Positions 45,174 to 52,705 of a stretch of 64,000 nucleotides of DNA are shown here, in pieces. The DNA comes from Flavobacterium fryxellicola (lineage in GTDB: Bacteria > Bacteroidota > Bacteroidia > Flavobacteriales > Flavobacteriaceae), in assembly GCF_900143245.1 (NCBI RefSeq), contig NZ_FRDK01000001.1, positions 496,001 through 560,000 on the forward strand, read 5' to 3'. Made by a program: the position numbers and the translations under genes. Every line of letters starts with the position of its first letter. Position 1 is the stretch's first letter. Below the pieces are notes generated by a model that saw only the letters and a program-made list of their open reading frames with translations, searched no databases and was not told the origin of the DNA.

Positions 45174-45240
45174 ATAACTAACCTACAATTCATGAAAATA
45201 ATGCTTTTGGTACTGTTTCCGTATTTTTTATGGTCGCAAA
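45174..45240 (+). pseudogene. 5' stump of a TPR-AraC regulator gene (module A)
   Basis: 22 codons aligning with the start of the regulator at 47819: ITNLQFMKIMLLVLFPYFLWSQ versus MTNRQFIKIVFLVLFPFFLWSQ. The start codon position reads ATA. The sequence breaks off at 45240, directly against the truncated 3' end of the convergent HlyD gene. The conserved promoter region upstream (CACCAAAACAAACTA) is still present. Confidence 0.8.
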
Positions 45241-46086
45241 CTAAAAGTAGGATTTAAAATGATTTGGTAAAACTGAGCTTTCTACAATTAGTTTGTCTGT
45301 AGCCGAAATGGTAGCAATAGACTGCGAAGCATTCAAGAATGAGCCGTTTTGAATTCCCGAGAAATTCTCGATTGTTCCTGTTAGCGGTGCAATAATATAA
45401 TAGTTTTGAGCTTCCACTTTTATTTTTTGTAGCGTTCCGTTTAAGTTTTGGAGTTGCATTTCCAGTTCTTGTTTGTTGTTTTGCCAAAGGCTGCGTTGGC
45501 TTTTCTCTAAACTAGAAAGCGCTTGTTTTGTATACGTATAATCAAAACTGTATTTCTCGAATTCAGCCTTGGCAATTATTCCTTTGTCGTGTAACTGCTT
45601 GTTGCGGTCGTACACTATTTTAGCTTGTGCAATTTTACTTTGTAACTCTTCTTTTTTACTACTGTAGCTAAGCCACTCTTGCTGCATAGCTGACGTTTTT
45701 AAGCCTTCAGCACTGCCTTGTGCAACTTGAGTTAAATCATTAATTTGATCTTGAATAGTAGCTGCAGCCACTTGATTTGTAGCTTTCTCGGTATTTAAGT
45801 TTTCTTGTGTAATAGCAACTAAGGTATCGCCTTGCTGTACCACTTGATTGTTCTTGAGTTTTATAAAAGTCACTTTACCATTGACTAAACTACTTACAGG
45901 TACATTATCAGTAGTACTGCGGATAATACCGCGACTCTGACTGCTAATGTCTATTTTGATAATAGGTAATAATGCCAGAAAAATAATTGTAGCCAGAATC
46001 AATACCAAGTAAATAGAGATACTCTTGGTTTTGTTTTTGGTGATAAGATTTTCTAGGGTATTTATGGGGTCTGAACTTAGGTTCGT
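45241..46086 (-). pseudogene. HlyD-family adaptor, module B, start lost and C-terminus truncated
   Basis: The frame covers one membrane helix, the IKIDISSQSRGIIRSTTDNVP block, a lipoyl-like half motif (VNGKVTFIKLKNNQVVQQGDTLV), a long coiled coil and the second lipoyl half (YYIIAPLTGTIENFSGIQNGSFL), ending HFKSYF where the beta-barrel domain should continue. Three bases after the preceding stop the frame begins ACG-AAC-CTA, where ATG would be expected, and no ATG, GTG or TTG occurs before a TTG inside the membrane helix (46008). A protein of about 255 residues from that TTG would lack a proper anchor. It is probably non-functional, though the core is intact. Confidence 0.8.
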
Positions 46087-46089
46087 TTA

Positions 46090-46311
46090 TTACAGATTAT
46101 TATTGTTATAAACATCTATAATCTTTTTTGATTTTTCAAAATCGCTCTCATTAACCTTTAAAGTGGAATTCATATATCCACCAGAATTAACTATCCAAGG
46201 CGCTAAAGTAGACATTATTTGATTTTCTATGAATGAGATAATACCATTCTCTTTTAATAAATTATGTAACATTAATATTTTGTAATGTTCATCAGTATAT
46301 AGATTTATCAT
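46090..46311 (-). CDS. Small DUF2007-like protein
   Basis: A 73-residue protein. LLKENGIISFIENQIMSTLAPWIVNSGGYMNSTLKVNESDFEKSKKII follows the DUF2007 pattern (helix, xGIxxxxxN, then lxVxexdxexAxxil), a family of putative signal-transducing or regulatory-like proteins. It overlaps the CPBP gene by 4 bp (ATGA) and precedes the HlyD frame by 3 bp, so it belongs to the module B operon. Possible immunity role; this is inference only. Confidence 0.72.
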   Translation of the reverse strand: MINLYTDEHYKILMLHNLLKENGIISFIENQIMSTLAPWIVNSGGYMNSTLKVNESDFEKSKKIIDVYNNNNL

Positions 46312-47039
46312 TTTCTAGTTGTATTTGAAATAAATATATGTTTTACTTTGCTATATAAGAAAAAAAGTATTGTAAGCGTAACAATTAAATTAATTATAAA
46401 AAACAACCCTAAATACATGGAATTATTAAATTCGATTAAGATTAACCGTCCAATAAAACCAAATAAATTGACGAAAAAATGAAGTATAATAGTTACTGCT
46501 ATATTAAAATCTTTAGAAAAAATAAATCCAAAATATAGCCCTATAAAAAGACCTAAAATAATTTGTTGTAAATTTACATGTATGAGCGCAAAAATAAATG
46601 CGGATATAATAATTGATTTTTTACTACTATATGTTTGCAGAAGTGATTTTAGTAAAATATTTCTAAAAAGAATTTCTTCAAAAATGGGGGCAATCAATAA
46701 ACCAGCAAGAATGGATGATATATTTAATTTTGAAGTCTCAATAGGAAAAAAATAAAATCGTATCGGAAGTAAAATAACCACACTTAATAACCACACCATA
46801 ATTACCGAAAACAATAATTTTTTGTAGTCGATAGGATAAAATTTATAACTTGTTTTATTCTTTTTAATTCGATTTATTATATGATAAATTGCGATAAATA
46901 ATGTGTAAAAAATTATTGAGAAAATTAATACTTTTTGATTACCCTTACTATACTTATCTAATATATATATAAAAGGAGAAGAAATTAAAATAGCTAATAG
47001 AACAAGAAATATAAAATGGAAAATATTTTTTGGGAACAT
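46308..47039 (-). CDS. CPBP intramembrane protease (module B)
   Basis: A 243-residue protein with seven to eight helices. PIFEEILFRN (EExxxR), FALIHVNLQQ (FxxxH) and LHFFVNLFGF (HxxxN/D) are the three CPBP metalloprotease motifs. It is downstream of a double-glycine peptide and upstream of DUF2007-like and HlyD genes on the same strand. A hairpin with a T-run separates it from the peptide gene. Confidence 0.9.
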   Translation of the reverse strand: MFPKNIFHFIFLVLLAILISSPFIYILDKYSKGNQKVLIFSIIFYTLFIAIYHIINRIKKNKTSYKFYPIDYKKLLFSVIMVWLLSVVILLPIRFYFFPIETSKLNISSILAGLLIAPIFEEILFRNILLKSLLQTYSSKKSIIISAFIFALIHVNLQQIILGLFIGLYFGFIFSKDFNIAVTIILHFFVNLFGFIGRLILIEFNNSMYLGLFFIINLIVTLTILFFLYSKVKHIFISNTTRK

Positions 47040-47048
47040 AAACTAAAA

Positions 47049-47091
47049 TTTAAAAAAACATGTGTAAATAAATAATTATTTACACATGTTT
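47049..47091 (-). terminator. Perfect 16-bp hairpin with T-tract between peptide and CPBP gene (module B)
   Basis: On the minus strand, AAACATGTGTAAATAA-TTAT-TTATTTACACATGTTT (16-bp perfect stem, 4-nt loop, 47056-47091) is followed by TTTTAAATTTT. It sits between the peptide stop (47146) and the protease start (47039). It would let the peptide be made in excess over the downstream genes. Confidence 0.7.
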
Positions 47092-47145
47092 GATATTATA
47101 TATTCATATCGCGATACTTAATCAGCAATATGTTTTTGAGGAAAC

Positions 47146-47343
47146 TTAAAATTGATTGGCAATCCATGCTGAACCATTAACTGCCATAACACCCAAGTTC
47201 CATACTGCTTCGCCAGCATATTGTAATTCATTATCAGTTCCAGACCAATAAAGACTATAATATCCATATTTATCTGCACCACCATCAACTTTACTTGATT
47301 CTTGAGCATTAAGCTCCACTAAATTTAAATTATTTAAATTCAT
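47146..47343 (-). CDS. Double-glycine leader bacteriocin-like peptide (module B)
   Basis: A 65-residue peptide: leader MNLNNLNLVELNAQESSKVD-GG (22 residues) and a 43-residue mature part (ADKYGYYSLYWSGTDNELQY..., no Cys) rich in aromatic and small residues with a GxxxxNGSAW-like end. The leader is almost identical to peptide A1. It is the first gene of the module B minus-strand unit and has the TTCTCGAGAA palindrome upstream. Confidence 0.88.
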   Translation of the reverse strand: MNLNNLNLVELNAQESSKVDGGADKYGYYSLYWSGTDNELQYAGEAVWNLGVMAVNGSAWIANQF

Positions 47344-47391
47344 AATTTCTATTTTTTAAAATCAAACATTTATTGTTATCACAAAAGGAGT

Positions 47392-47401
47392 TTCTCGAGA
47401 A
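47392..47401. promoter_or_regulatory. TTCTCGAGAA palindrome upstream of the module B peptide
   Basis: Second copy of the palindrome seen at 44528, with the flank GTTTCTCGAGAACTTT preserved, 48 bp before the peptide ATG. Confidence 0.6.
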
Positions 47402-47449
47402 CTTTCTTTCTAATACATTCTTTTTTATCGGCAGCTGTATTTTCCGTAT

Positions 47450-47543
47450 TGCTTTGTTTTTTTTTAAGGAACAAATTAGCTTTACCTAACCTCACGCTCT
47501 GTTTTTTTTTGAAAGGGTTACAGTACAGCTGAATTATTCCCTT
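47450..47543. repeat. Single copy of the ~90-bp repeat unit (module B)
   Basis: It matches the unit of the 44581-44900 array, from GCTTTGTTTTTTTTTTAAGG through AGCTTTACCTAACCT and GAAAGGGTTACAGTACAGC to GAATTATTCCCTTG. Only one copy is present here, so the array in module A expanded after the modules diverged, or contracted here. Confidence 0.8.
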
Positions 47544-47662
47544 GTAATTGGCCAATTGGTTTAGGAAAGGAACCTACATTTAAATAACGTCTTACTCCAA
47601 ACGCTTTCACTTTCTTGATGCCAAAACTAGAGTAGTAATTTGTGTTGTGCAAATGGTTGTTG

Positions 47663-47705
47663 TCGGAATTCCGTGAATTCCGATACTGAATTCGCTGAAT
47701 TCCGA
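47663..47705. promoter_or_regulatory. Tandem pair of 21-bp palindromic operators (module B regulator)
   Basis: Copy 1: TCGGAATTC-CGT-GAATTCCGA (47663-47683), a perfect dyad with 9-bp arms. Copy 2: ACTGAATTC-GCT-GAATTCCGA (47685-47705). Centres are 22 bp apart. They lie about 115-155 bp before the regulator ATG and about 340 bp from the divergent peptide gene. Confidence 0.85.
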
Positions 47706-47794
47706 CTACTACAATTTTTAAACACTATTAAATCAGTAGATTACAGATTTATCAAAAACGAAAATTTTTACTACAAAACTCCTTAAAATACAGT

Positions 47795-47802
47795 AATTTT
47801 GC
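47795..47802 (+). promoter_or_regulatory. Candidate -7 box (TAATTTTG) for the TPR-AraC regulator
   Basis: TAATTTTGC matches TAnnTTTG, 17 bp before the ATG at 47819. The homologous position in module A reads GCATTTTTAC and has lost the match. Confidence 0.5.
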
Positions 47803-47818
47803 ACCAAAACAAACTAAA

Positions 47819-48859
47819 ATGACTAACCGACAATTCATAAAAATAGTATTTTTGGTACTTTTTCCATTTTTTTTATGGTCGCAATCTTCTCAAAAAATTA
47901 TTCAAACCGATTATTATGAGGATTTAAAACAAGCATTTATTAAGAGCCATGGCAATGATAAAAAGCAATTGCATTATGCTAATGCCTACATCAGAAGGGC
48001 AATAATAGAAAAAAGTAACATAAACCTTTCAAGGGGTTATTTTTTACTATCGCATTTATTTGAAGGAGCAAAATGCATACAGTATTTAAATACTTCCATT
48101 AAGTATGCTACAAATACAAATGATATAAAATTTCCAGCATTATCTTATTCCAAAAAAGGATATGAACTAAAAAAGCAGTTTCGATTTGATGAAGCATTAG
48201 CTAATTTTTTTATGGCTGAAAAGTATGCAAAAAAGAATAATTTAGATTTTTATTACAATGTCAAACATTCTATTGGAATGCTTCGTTCTGAAGAATTAGG
48301 TCAGGTCGAAGAGGCGCTTGTCCTTTACAGAGAATGTTTTAATTACTATAAAGGGAAAAATGTTAGGTCTCCTGAGTATGCAACTGAATATCATAATGTT
48401 TTATTCGCTTTAGCTGATGCTCACAAATCATTAAAAAATTTAGATTCCACAAGTTTTTATAATAAAATGGGTTATCAAGAGTCGAAAGCTACCAAAGACC
48501 AATACTATATTTCTTATTTCATTTTAAATGAAGGAGCTAATCAAGTATTAAAGAAAAACTATAAAGCTGCTTTAGATAGTATAAATAAGGCATTACCTCA
48601 AATAATATCAGATAAAAATTATGGCAATATACTTGCTTCCTACTTTTATTTAGGAAAGTCTTACGCTGGTATGGGTAATGAAAAAAAAGCGATTCAAAAT
48701 TATATAAAAGTAGATTCAATGTATGTTATAAATAAGAGAATCATACCTGAATTCGTTGGTGGTTACTCTTATTTAATTGAGCATTATAAACAAACTGGAG
48801 ACAAAGAAAAGCAGTTAAAATTCTTATCTAAATTTATGAAAATAGATAGTCTTTTGTAA
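47819..48859 (+). CDS. TPR sensor half of a TPR-TM-AraC regulator (cut off by an in-frame stop)
   Basis: 346 residues: a signal peptide (IVFLVLFPFFLWSQ), then TPR-like repeats (ALSYSKKGYELKKQFRFDEALANFFMAEKYAKKN; ALVLYRECFNYYKGKN; ASYFYLGKSYAGMGNEKKAIQNYIKV). Flavobacteria commonly have one long protein with periplasmic TPRs, one membrane helix and a C-terminal AraC domain. Here TAA at 48857-48859 ends translation, but the frame continues without any other stop into the AraC half at 48935-49522. So this is either a nonsense-mutated regulator or one that works as two pieces. Confidence 0.8.
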   Translation: MTNRQFIKIVFLVLFPFFLWSQSSQKIIQTDYYEDLKQAFIKSHGNDKKQLHYANAYIRRAIIEKSNINLSRGYFLLSHLFEGAKCIQYLNTSIKYATNTNDIKFPALSYSKKGYELKKQFRFDEALANFFMAEKYAKKNNLDFYYNVKHSIGMLRSEELGQVEEALVLYRECFNYYKGKNVRSPEYATEYHNVLFALADAHKSLKNLDSTSFYNKMGYQESKATKDQYYISYFILNEGANQVLKKNYKAALDSINKALPQIISDKNYGNILASYFYLGKSYAGMGNEKKAIQNYIKVDSMYVINKRIIPEFVGGYSYLIEHYKQTGDKEKQLKFLSKFMKIDSLL

Positions 48860-48934
48860 CGCGACTACAAACAACTAAGTAAAGTTTTACTCAAAGAATA
48901 TGATACCCCTCATTTATTTGCAAAAAAAGAATCC

Positions 48935-49522
48935 TTGATACAATCCTTGCAAAAAAAACAATCGGCCTCTTCGACCTGGATTTTGATTTTAATAGGTAGT
49001 CTCGGTGGGTTGATAGGTTATCAATATTATTTGAAAAAACAATATCGTAAACGATTTGAGGCTATTATTCATCCTGCTACACCTATACTAGCAAGTGGTA
49101 CTACAGCTGAAAAAAGCGATAGTGCAGCAGAGGAAAATAAAATGCAAGAGCAACAGTGGCTTCCAGTAGAGGTAGTTAATCAGTTATTAGAGAAGTTAGC
49201 CCAATTTGAACTTAACAAAGGATTCTTAGAAAAAACTATTTCCATTCAAAAAGTAGCTTTACAGTTAAATACAAACACCAAATATTTATCTAAAGTCATT
49301 AACGAACAAAAAGGAAAAATGTTTGTGCATTACATCAATGAACTCAGAATAAATGAAGCTGTGGTTCAATTGCAGGCCCAATCCATTTTGCGTAATTATA
49401 CTATGCCATACTTAGCTAATGAATTTGGTTTCAATTCTGCGGAAGCTTTTTCTACCGCTTTTTTTAAAAAATATAAAATTAAGCCTACTTTTTTCATCAA
49501 AGCACTAGAAAAAGAAAATTAA
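48935..49522 (+). CDS. TM plus AraC DNA-binding half of the split regulator
   Basis: 195 residues from a possible TTG start: a membrane helix (STWILILIGSLGGLIGYQYY), a linker, and a C-terminal AraC/HTH_18 domain with KVALQLNTNTKYLSKVINEQKG (first HTH) and MPYLANEFGFNSAEAFSTAFFKKYKIKPTFF (second HTH). It is in the same frame as the TPR half; the codons between (48860-48934, RDYKQLSKVLLKEYD) are open and protein-like. Without re-initiation it would not be made. It is the natural candidate to bind the 21-bp palindromes of this island. Confidence 0.75.
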   Translation: MIQSLQKKQSASSTWILILIGSLGGLIGYQYYLKKQYRKRFEAIIHPATPILASGTTAEKSDSAAEENKMQEQQWLPVEVVNQLLEKLAQFELNKGFLEKTISIQKVALQLNTNTKYLSKVINEQKGKMFVHYINELRINEAVVQLQAQSILRNYTMPYLANEFGFNSAEAFSTAFFKKYKIKPTFFIKALEKEN

Positions 49523-49565
49523 TTGTAATAGCTTTGTTTTTAAGGTATTGTGTTTTTTTTGACTA

Positions 49566-49586
49566 TCGGAATTCCGTGAATTCCGA
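49566..49586. promoter_or_regulatory. Single 21-bp palindromic operator before the lanthipeptide-like gene
   Basis: TCGGAATTC-CGT-GAATTCCGA, a perfect dyad identical to copy 1 at 47663, centred 88 bp before the ATG at 49664 and 53 bp before the -7 box. Confidence 0.85.
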
Positions 49587-49628
49587 GAACAACTTTTAAT
49601 TTTTATAGTAACAGTCAGCATAACCTTA

Positions 49629-49636
49629 TACTTTTG
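49629..49636 (+). promoter_or_regulatory. Candidate -7 box (TACTTTTG) for the precursor-protease unit
   Basis: TACTTTTGC matches TAnnTTTG, 28 bp before the precursor ATG. No -33 TTG is seen, in keeping with a promoter that needs an activator at the upstream palindrome. Confidence 0.5.
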
Positions 49637-49663
49637 CACTTCAATAATCAAAAACTGTATAAA

Positions 49664-49840
49664 ATGAAAGCCGAAAAAAAACAAAAAGAAAACAAATCAA
49701 AGTTTAATTTAGAAAAAATGAAAGTAGCCCAATTGGATAATTTACATTTGATAAATGGTGGTGATAGTGCTGCTATTGCAAATGGAGGCGATGATAAAAC
49801 TATTACTCAGTCAAATAAAACAATGACTACAACCTTTTAG
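49664..49840 (+). CDS. Lanthipeptide-like (GG-Bacteroidota type) RiPP precursor without cysteine
   Basis: A 58-residue peptide. The leader KFNLEKMKVAQLDNLHLINGG resembles class I lanthipeptide leaders of Bacteroidota (KLxLxKxxIAxLxxxxxxxxxGG). The 25-residue core (DSAAIANGGDDK, then TITQSNKTMTTTF) has two Ser and six Thr but no Cys, so lanthionine rings cannot form. It is followed 14 bp later by an S8 protease and then by a dehydratase stump, as in a class I lanthipeptide locus. It might be dehydrated only, processed differently, or a decayed precursor. Confidence 0.78.
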   Translation: MKAEKKQKENKSKFNLEKMKVAQLDNLHLINGGDSAAIANGGDDKTITQSNKTMTTTF

Positions 49841-49854
49841 TTTTTTACAAAATT

Positions 49855-51528
49855 ATGAAATCATTGATTCTATCTTTTTTATTACTTGCTATTTTAATAA
49901 GTTGCAGTTCGAGCAAAACTAATACAGACTTAAATTTAATTAAAGACAACGAAGTTTCCAGTTATAAAAATTTAGATTCTTTGAATTGGTTTCATAAAGA
50001 AATAGATAAAAATGGTAATACAGGAATGTTTCTCAGCAAATGGAAAATGCAGAACATCCAAAAATTGCGATCCAAAGAAATTATTGTTGCGATTATTGAT
50101 TCACCTGTAGATGTCAATCACGATTTAATAAAGAATAAATTATGGATAAACAAAACTGAAATTCCTAATAATGGACAAGATGATGATAAAAATGGTTACG
50201 TAGACGACGTTAATGGTTGGAATTTTATTGGAACAAAAGACAATGGATATTTAGTTTTTTCCAATTTTGAGTTTGTAAGGATCTTAAGAAAATGGGGGGA
50301 TTTGCAAACCGACCAATTAGTTAAAAACGAAGCTGGAAATGAAAAGGAATATGATCGAGCACTAAGAAAGTTTAGAGAACAGCATGTTTATTACGAAAAC
50401 TGGCTAAAATCATTAAAATATAGTGTAAAAACTTATCCATCCGCCAAAGATAGTCTAAGGCATTATTTTCCGAACGAGGATTATACCTATCAACAACTAG
50501 ATAGCATGTATAAAAAACACAAAATCAATGATAAGACCTTCAGACAAAGAAGGGAAGATCTTGATTTTGATCTGGGTACAATGATAGCTTTTATGAAAGC
50601 AAGACTCGATTTTGGTGAAAAGTCATTAAAAGATGTGGAAGATAGCAAGCAAGAGGTGGACTCCATCTTAAATAAATCCTTAAACTTTAAATTCGATGAG
50701 CGACTTTTAATAAAGGATAGCTCTGGTCAATTTGAGAAAGGATATGGTAATAATACACTTTCTAAAAACAGTACAGGAAAAACAACTACATATAGTCACT
50801 CTACGAAAGTTTCTGGAATAATTGCAATGATTGTACCTTCAAACGTAAAGATAATGCCATTGGTAATAGCGGCTAATGGTGATGAACACGATCAGGATAT
50901 TGCGATGGCAATTCGATATGCGGTAGATAATGGTGCTAAAATTATTAATATGTCATTCGGCAAAGAATTCGCTTTGAACAACGATTTGGTTTACTCAGCT
51001 ATGAAATATGCCGCTGATCACAATATTTTATTGGTACATGGAGCAGGAAATGATCAATTTAATGTAGATGAAAATCCGTACTATCCAACAGATATTGATT
51101 ACAATACTGAAGCTAAAGAAGTTTGTAACAACTTTATAAATGTTGGTGCATCTAGCTCTAAAACCGATACCACATTAGTAGCATCATTTTCTAACTATGG
51201 CAAGAAAAATGTAGACTTATTTGCACCCGGTGATCAAATTTATACCTCAGTTGGAGGCAACAGCTATGGATTTGACTCAGGAACTTCATTAGCAGCACCA
51301 ATGGTTTCAGGAACAGCCGCTCTAATCTGGTCGTATTATCCAAAACTTTCTGCAAAACAAGTCAAACAAATTATTTTAGAGTCTGGAACGGCGTATGACA
51401 TTGACGTTTTGGTTCCCGGAGGCGAAGGTAAAAAAGCAAAGTTTAGTGAATTGTCTAAATCAGGAAAAGTTCTCAATGTTTATAATGCGATGCAACTAGC
51501 TGAAAAAGTAAGTAAAAGCAAAAGATAG
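49855..51528 (+). CDS. S8 (subtilisin-like) serine protease lipoprotein
   Basis: A 557-residue lipoprotein (signal ending LLAILISC, Cys17). The catalytic triad is visible: Asp82 in AIIDSPVD, His315 in YSHSTKVSGI (normally HGTHVAGI, so the usual Gly is Ser) and Ser478 in SGTSLAAPMVSG. A large insert of about 200 residues between Asp and His, rich in charged helices, is unusual for S8 enzymes but seen in Bacteroidota lipoprotein subtilases. Its position after the precursor suggests leader removal outside the cytoplasm. Its stop overlaps the dehydratase fragment by one base. Confidence 0.9.
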   Translation: MKSLILSFLLLAILISCSSSKTNTDLNLIKDNEVSSYKNLDSLNWFHKEIDKNGNTGMFLSKWKMQNIQKLRSKEIIVAIIDSPVDVNHDLIKNKLWINKTEIPNNGQDDDKNGYVDDVNGWNFIGTKDNGYLVFSNFEFVRILRKWGDLQTDQLVKNEAGNEKEYDRALRKFREQHVYYENWLKSLKYSVKTYPSAKDSLRHYFPNEDYTYQQLDSMYKKHKINDKTFRQRREDLDFDLGTMIAFMKARLDFGEKSLKDVEDSKQEVDSILNKSLNFKFDERLLIKDSSGQFEKGYGNNTLSKNSTGKTTTYSHSTKVSGIIAMIVPSNVKIMPLVIAANGDEHDQDIAMAIRYAVDNGAKIINMSFGKEFALNNDLVYSAMKYAADHNILLVHGAGNDQFNVDENPYYPTDIDYNTEAKEVCNNFINVGASSSKTDTTLVASFSNYGKKNVDLFAPGDQIYTSVGGNSYGFDSGTSLAAPMVSGTAALIWSYYPKLSAKQVKQIILESGTAYDIDVLVPGGEGKKAKFSELSKSGKVLNVYNAMQLAEKVSKSKR

Positions 51529-51705
51529 TGTTAGCCTATACCATTAAGCCTTTTTCGCAATATGTATTGCGAACACGCTTATTGCCACTTTCTTTTTACA
51601 CCAAAATTATGGAAAAGGAAGCGGTGACTTATGTTTTTGAAGTCCTGAAAGATCCTCTAATTTATGAAGCCATAAGGCTGGCTTCTCCCGATTTGAGTGG
51701 GATTT
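51528..51705 (+). pseudogene. N-terminal stump of a lantibiotic dehydratase (LanB)
   Basis: Starting at GTG 51528, about 59 codons match the conserved LanB N-terminus: YTIKPFSQYVLRTRLLPLSF (compare vRTPLLPxxx) and IYEAIRLASPDLSGIF (compare EAixLASPxLyxxl). Complete LanB proteins have ~700-1000 residues. Homology ends at 51705, exactly where the sequence becomes identical to the region downstream of the neighbouring duplicated lipoprotein gene. So the duplication removed the rest of lanB. Confidence 0.82.
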
Positions 51706-51708
51706 TCG

Positions 51709-52686
51709 TTAAAACCCCACAACCTCAAATTTGCCATTACTGATGCTATGTAGCAGCATTCCATTATCATAAACTTGCAAATTTATTTGGCCTTTGGTTA
51801 CTTTTAGACCGTTTATAATCAAGTGTTCTTTTATGGTATAACTACCTGATGTTTGAAATTTTTTCCAGTCTTGGGGACGAATCCATAATAATTGAGTGGC
51901 TCTAAAAATTCCAATATATTGTTCTAAATCGATTCGGTTTTCTAGACTGTTCTGTTCAAAAGCATAAGTTCCTTTATCTAAATTCCATAAGTCCTTACTA
52001 GATTTGATGATGGCGCGGTATCCGTTAGTTGAAAGAAAAGAAAATTGGTAAGGGTTTGTTTTTAAATTTGGATCATGGGAAGCACAAGGTCTATTAGTAA
52101 AAAAAATTAAGGTGTTTGTTGTAAAATTTAATTGTGATATAAACGTATCGCACTTTATAGACTGGATATCATTAATAGTTACAACTCCATTAATTTTTTT
52201 TCTCGGTTGATTTTTATCTAAGGAATTAAAATCAGTTTCTACTTTTAATAGCTCACCTTCATACTCAAAATGCAGATACTTTTTGGCTTCATCATATTCA
52301 AAGTTAGAAACAGTTAATAATCCATCTGTTTTAAAATCAGGCGTTTCGTAAGGATTGTTATTAAAACGATAGTCGAATAATTGTACATTTCCAATTCCGC
52401 CATTTTTCAAAAGGTTAATCACTATTGTAAAATTTTCTTCAGCAGATTTGTCCGACTGTACACCCACAGAAATCCTTTCGCAATTTTCAATAGCACCTAC
52501 TGAGCCATTGGTAAATTTAAATTGGTCATTATCGATTTTAATTTCGAAAGAACTTGTTATTTCCTCTTTCTCTATGTCATCCTTATCGCAGGAAATAAAT
52601 AGTAGTAAAACACTTAAAAATATAACTTTGATTAAAAACCGCCCAAGGTTGTTGCTTTGAACGATTGTGTTTGTTTTGTTTATCAT
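51709..52686 (-). CDS. Hypothetical lipoprotein, duplicate 1
   Basis: A 325-residue lipoprotein (LSVLLLFISC) with beta-strand-rich sequence and no family I recognise. It is paralogous to the next gene over its full length, with the last ~120 residues nearly identical (DLWNLDKGTYAFEQN, NRIDLEQYIGIFRATQLLW, KKFQTSGSYTIKEH). ATG 52686 is chosen; the longer frame to 52767 reads through the 3' end of duplicate 2 in another phase. It lies 19 bp downstream of duplicate 2 and convergent with the lanB stump. Confidence 0.78.
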   Translation of the reverse strand: MINKTNTIVQSNNLGRFLIKVIFLSVLLLFISCDKDDIEKEEITSSFEIKIDNDQFKFTNGSVGAIENCERISVGVQSDKSAEENFTIVINLLKNGGIGNVQLFDYRFNNNPYETPDFKTDGLLTVSNFEYDEAKKYLHFEYEGELLKVETDFNSLDKNQPRKKINGVVTINDIQSIKCDTFISQLNFTTNTLIFFTNRPCASHDPNLKTNPYQFSFLSTNGYRAIIKSSKDLWNLDKGTYAFEQNSLENRIDLEQYIGIFRATQLLWIRPQDWKKFQTSGSYTIKEHLIINGLKVTKGQINLQVYDNGMLLHSISNGKFEVVGF

Positions 52687-52705
52687 TTTCAACCTTTGAT
52701 TTTCG

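Noticed and set aside
47118-47309. 63-codon minus-strand ORF overlapping the module B peptide
   Set aside because: It is an alternative frame of the peptide gene at 47146-47343, which has a clear double-glycine leader shared with peptide A1.
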